From NCBI GenBank assembly GCA_030538185.1, contig JAUNUK010000003.1, positions 298,125 to 362,124 on the forward strand: DNA of 64,000 nucleotides. Reading direction: 5' to 3'. The DNA is from Actinomycetaceae bacterium (GTDB taxonomy: Bacteria > Actinomycetota > Actinomycetes > Actinomycetales > Actinomycetaceae). The translations under genes were made by a program, and so were the position numbers. This document shows, in pieces, positions 61,401 to 64,000 of the stretch (the first letter of the stretch is position 1; each line of letters starts with the position of its first letter). The notes beneath the pieces were generated by a model, which was not told the origin of the DNA, did not search any database, and saw only the letters and a list, made by a program, of their open reading frames with translations.

Positions 61401-64000
61401 CACTGCCGGTAGCCACGGTCGCGGTGAAGGTCTTGGTGGCAGTGATGATATTGCCGGCCTCGTCCCTGACCTTGTCGCCGCGTTTCACGACCGTTTTGCC
61501 GTCAGCTAGGATTCCATCCCTCTGGTAGTTCAGGTCACCGGTGATCGTGTATTCCTTACCAACCTGCAGGTTAATAAAGGAAACAGTGTCAACGATGGTG
61601 ACCATGCCCACCAGAGGAACGTTCTTGTCCCCGTCTGCCTTGTCCGTGGCGCTCGTGAATAGATCCCCGGTTGTCACGGTCTGGTCGATGCTGTTGATGT
61701 CTTCGTGTTTGGCCACGGGCACAGCACCACCGGCCACAGTAAACACCGTGGAGCCCTTGTCTGTGGCACCAATGACATCTGCAGCTTTGTATGCGGTTTC
61801 AAATACCACGAAAGTCTTGTTCTTCGTAACCGTTTCCTTGGGAACGGTGAAGGACATGACAACTGTGCCGCTGCCCTTCTTGGCCTGTTCCTCGGTAATA
61901 GTAAAGGTCATGGCCTGGGGTGATACACCCGAAGCCTGGGTTTTACCCGTGGCATCGGCCTTATCCATAACCTTGCCAACCATGACGTAGTCCCCAGGTG
62001 CCAAGGCCGTCCAGGTGATTGTGTCTACAATGACTGCCTGTTCGCCTATTGACAAAAGCTTCGAGTTTTGAGCACCCACGGCACTGGTCTGAAGTTCAGG
62101 CACGTAGACGGTTTGTGCCTTATCGGTGATATCCGTATGCGAGGCTACTGGCTTGCCGCCCTCGGAAAGGTATTCAAAAGCGACTAGCTTCTTGCCAGCA
62201 AGGGCCTTGGCGGGGACCTTGAAGGTCATCTTTATCGTGCCACTGACCGGAACCTTGACGCCATCGACCGTAAAGGTGACGGGTATGGCTGTAACACCAG
62301 GAACTACCCCACCGTCGGTAATTGTGCCGTTGGCATCAACGTTTTGATAGTGCAGTTCGCCGGTGATGGTGTAGGTTTTGCCCACGATCAGGTTGGTGTA
62401 GCTGATTTCGTCAACTACGTCAACCATTGTTTGTGTGGCGTCAAGGTTTTTGTCTTTGTCGCTTGCGTCGTATGCCAGGGTCTTCAAACATGAACCCGTG
62501 GAGACAATCGTCAAGGTCCCGGACACAGAAATCGGTGTGAGGTCTGTGATAACCGTTGGTTGGGGAACCGACCCACCAGAGATCAGCAGCCCATAGACCT
62601 CGGCCTCGGCGGTGAAGGTGATGTCCGTGGAAACGGCCTTTTCACAGTCTGCAGCGGGGATTGAAATGGCAACCCGTTTACCGTTAATGAGCTCCTGGTA
62701 TGGGATGTTACCGGATCCCGTTGCCCCGCCACTTCCCGTCCAGCTGCTGCCAGCAGGCATGGAAACGGTCAAAGACTTCAGCTTCCCACCAGCCGCAATA
62801 ATTTCATCGTAGCCTTGCAACTGAACATAGGTGGTGCCTCCCTCAACCGTGGAGACCAGTTTTAGGCCCTCAAGCAATTGTCGGGTGCTTTTAACCTTGC
62901 CCTGAACCTCACCCAGATAACGTTGAAGTTTCTCAGCCGAAGCCCTGATGGACGCATCATTAGGCACAGCCTTTCCGATGGCAGAGGTCGCGGTGAAGGC
63001 CACGGCGAAAATCTGGCGAACCTTCGTCGTGTTGGTCCCTGAGCCCATGCCCTGTTGTTTCCAGATCAGGTCTTTGGGTGCGACACCCACGTTCTTCAAC
63101 CAATCGGCCTCGGTCCAGTTGTACATTTGGGCCAAGATTGAGGCCTTGTCCATACTGTCTTGGTTCAGACCCGTGTCTAATCCAGGAGAGACACCTATCT
63201 GTGCAGTTCCACCGTAGGTTCCCCAGTCGGATAAATACTCCAGGCAAAATCCTTGAACAGTTCCACCGTTGACTGTTACCTGTCGGTGGTAGCGGATGCC
63301 AGTGTTGGGAGACTTCGGGTCCGACAGCGGCGCCCAGGCAAGTGCGTCGTTATATTGAATCTCCCACTTCAGAATGTCGCCTTTTGCTACCGCGGATGGC
63401 ACCAAAGAGGCATTCGCAGCGGCAATCGATAGCAGGCCGCGCGGGTAGCTACCCGAACGCAACATGGATTCAACCACGGCGGCGCATCCGCTTGAGCTCG
63501 CTGCCAAAGCGGAACGCTGTGCTGGTTCCTCGTCTATGGCTTGAAGGTTCTGCCCAAGATCGGCATCTTCGCCAAGTGCGGGCTGTTCCAGTGTTTCCTC
63601 GGGTACCTCAGTGCCTGCCTCATTGCCTGCCTCGCCGACACCAGACCCAGGCTGATCCTGTGTTTCCAGGGCTTCATCCTGTGTCGATTCCTGCGCCAAT
63701 TCCTGCGAGGACGCCTCGGTAACACCTGCCGGAACCGCAAGTGCTTCCAGCGCCTGCGATTGGGCCTCACCGGTTTCAACCGCGGGGATCATTGCGGGAT
63801 CCACAAGAGGCGTTTGCACGTCTGCCTCTTGTTCAACAGACGCTTGTGAGCCAGTATCGCTTTGCTTCGGTTCTGGCTTGCCGACCTCGGGTTGGGACTC
63901 AAGCGCCCCGGCGGCCTCGGTTGCCTCCCCCAGGGCACTTCGCGACCCAAGCGCGTCTGCTTCAGTCTCTGCTTCCGCGTCCGCCTCAGCCTCGAGCGCA
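58492..64000 (-). CDS. Giant LARTG-anchored VaFE-repeat surface protein (5' end beyond the right edge)
   Basis: The frame is open through the right edge, so at least 1835 residues are seen and the signal peptide is missing. Order: a Glu/Ala/Gln-rich segment; a domain with GFCLEY and IWKQQG that may be a thioester (TQXA-type) adhesion domain; seven VaFE (T-Q ester-bond) repeats, each with the (L/V)(V/A)FE signature (VAFEY, VVFET, VVFED, VVFEA, VVFEY, VVFEY, VVFER) and a Thr near its start and a Gln near its end; two DUF5979-like inserts after repeats 4 and 5 (FEVTKILKPGKD and FDVIKKVVNQTG); a Thr/Pro linker; then the sorting signal LARTG (58606-58620), a TM helix and an RRLRTR tail. LARTG fits the class E sortase encoded at 53990. 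It is probably a long host- or biofilm-contact fibre. Confidence 0.9.
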   Translation of the reverse strand, partial: ALEAEADAEAETEADALGSRSALGEATEAAGALESQPEVGKPEPKQSDTGSQASVEQEADVQTPLVDPAMIPAVETGEAQSQALEALAVPAGVTEASSQELAQESTQDEALETQDQPGSGVGEAGNEAGTEVPEETLEQPALGEDADLGQNLQAIDEEPAQRSALAASSSGCAAVVESMLRSGSYPRGLLSIAAANASLVPSAVAKGDILKWEIQYNDALAWAPLSDPKSPNTGIRYHRQVTVNGGTVQGFCLEYLSDWGTYGGTAQIGVSPGLDTGLNQDSMDKASILAQMYNWTEADWLKNVGVAPKDLIWKQQGMGSGTNTTKVRQIFAVAFTATSAIGKAVPNDASIRASAEKLQRYLGEVQGKVKSTRQLLEGLKLVSTVEGGTTYVQLQGYDEIIAAGGKLKSLTVSMPAGSSWTGSGGATGSGNIPYQELINGKRVAISIPAADCEKAVSTDITFTAEAEVYGLLISGGSVPQPTVITDLTPISVSGTLTIVSTGSCLKTLAYDASDKDKNLDATQTMVDVVDEISYTNLIVGKTYTITGELHYQNVDANGTITDGGVVPGVTAIPVTFTVDGVKVPVSGTIKMTFKVPAKALAGKKLVAFEYLSEGGKPVASHTDITDKAQTVYVPELQTSAVGAQNSKLLSIGEQAVIVDTITWTALAPGDYVMVGKVMDKADATGKTQASGVSPQAMTFTITEEQAKKGSGTVVMSFTVPKETVTKNKTFVVFETAYKAADVIGATDKGSTVFTVAGGAVPVAKHEDINSIDQTVTTGDLFTSATDKADGDKNVPLVGMVTIVDTVSFINLQVGKEYTITGDLNYQRDGILADGKTVVKRGDKVRDEAGNIITATKTFTATVATGSETVEFTLPASRIAGIPVVVFEDLTQDNIPVASHADLNDEAQTIYSPDIETSAENLTGGKALEAGKDATVIDTVTWRNLAPGTYTLQGVLMDKKTKQPVAGATATPVTFKVAKDPKTGIVPREGNEKVTFKVPGNVVVPGASFVVFEALTGTVDMVDATGAVVGNHTVMVVLHDDFDDGKQTVFVEEEEVKPVFGGFEVTKILKPGKDSTIADATKSMEFKFDYQCYVPDATMTSGWAKSDKAGTLMIAAGKTAKVQGIPEGQRCEIWEDMNWVNTLSSQSATLTWTEVKLDASGNPVSTDLFAGQDGRLSFMIEAGTNVSGRVLNATNTITDNPWITTKARTDAGTTIGGGQVFDDLVSYGNLKANTDYVLVTELRYMGSGDKLSEDLMPVAVHTVTSNAAGKGSWRVPITMPLITGVDSLKLVVFEYLYPAGTVDAEGNVTPGTKVIAAHEERNPDASTSKQNVEFRQGFGSFDVIKKVVNQTGKTIEGPFTFTYECSIPDGAAVGSGVTVKDGKVSGTFNLKANETSPKVKGLPLGSKCTVIEKLSTLSLITQKVVWALEVAGSPGGWSSGHETDRAHFTVADLTHVSVLATNTFTTDTPELQTTALDKADGDKVLEGAEQVIRDTVTYKNIPAGDYLLIGKLWNRTDGHIVKENANSDKDLIIRASVKAQTTFGQWIMDIAVPEYVQGKELVVFEYLYTVSSTGEENLVVKHDDKESVEQSVNTEKVYEGEIYTNALEGNDKVLSANSGGIVRDTISYINLPANTEYELRGSLVLKGSGNAWTDTGIKAVKRVKTAVGVPGVKVSSGQWTLDFTVPAHLSRNWAGRQLVVFERLFALDGLEGSAYKEHINPNDIAQTIVIDSPPSTTTTVTTPGTPGTVTTTVTTTSTPPVASVSTTPPSPPVLGVVTHPAPQVPSITIPKKPPLARTGADDSLMLGAASALALGLALGLGILASKRRLRTRNTIS

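Overview
The window comes from a Gram-positive actinomycete of moderate GC content, probably an Actinomycetaceae- or Bifidobacterium-like organism (inference). The evidence is the complete actinobacterial cluster fhaA-fhaB-pstP-rodA-pbpA-pknA-pknB with srtE, a DUF881 gene, crgA, a rhomboid gene and ppiA next to it, a DUF5926 protein, a MurT-type ligase, cell-wall-binding-repeat-2 and VaFE surface proteins, a class Ib ribonucleotide reductase operon, and many genes whose -10 hexamer lies only 6-7 nt before the start codon (leaderless transcripts).

Layout. 1-3.7 kb: a SAM riboswitch facing left out of the window, a membrane protein, a lipoprotein serpin, a broken DNA methyltransferase and three tRNAs (Arg, Ser, Ser). 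3.7-9.9 kb, minus strand: a MurT-like ligase without its cysteine ribbon, an AGE-family sugar isomerase, a HAD phosphatase overlapping serS, and pheA. 10.1-15.8 kb: two tandem paralogous alkaline-phosphatase-like membrane proteins, the first interrupted by a -1 frame change at T TTT TTC, then a family 2 glycosyltransferase. 15.9-23 kb: DUF5926, TetR, phosphoglucomutase, an MFS permease, an HNH (GmrSD-type) nuclease, a VIT-family transporter with a ferritin-like domain, and a small membrane protein. 23-26.6 kb: metF-metE behind a SAM riboswitch whose P1 helix contains the metF ribosome binding site. 26.6-38.3 kb: an alpha/beta hydrolase, an ASCH protein, an HrpA helicase, two related wall-lytic-like secreted proteins (one with three cell-wall-binding repeats), an SprT-like metalloprotein, a P-loop kinase, a low-molecular-weight phosphatase and an unknown protein. 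38.4-42.2 kb: nrdHIEF. 42.4-43.7 kb: luxS convergent with the MTA/SAH nucleosidase gene (AI-2 synthesis). 43.7-44.8 kb: an AT-rich gap, a MutT-like gene, a 67-bp direct repeat, hairpins and tRNA-Leu. 45-53.8 kb: the cell-growth and Ser/Thr kinase operon. 53.8-57.6 kb: a 51-aa membrane protein, class E sortase, DUF881, CrgA, rhomboid and cyclophilin. 57.7-64 kb: an Ala-rich membrane protein, strong hairpins, and a giant surface protein ending in LARTG, the LAxTG type of signal used by class E sortases, running off the right edge.

Themes. Cell-envelope growth (RodA/PbpA/PknAB/PstP/Fha, CrgA, MurT), surface display (SrtE with the LARTG VaFE protein), and the methyl cycle (SAM riboswitches, metE/metF, mtn, luxS) dominate. 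Two short DNA motifs recur far above chance: CCGAGGGCG (23 copies) and a 9-bp-period direct repeat with core TTGACGTGGTTGACG (about 16 copies). Both occur in genes read in different frames and in intergenic DNA, so they look selected at the DNA level. These motifs, the near-uniform leaderless promoter layout and the frameshift site are the most unusual things in the window.
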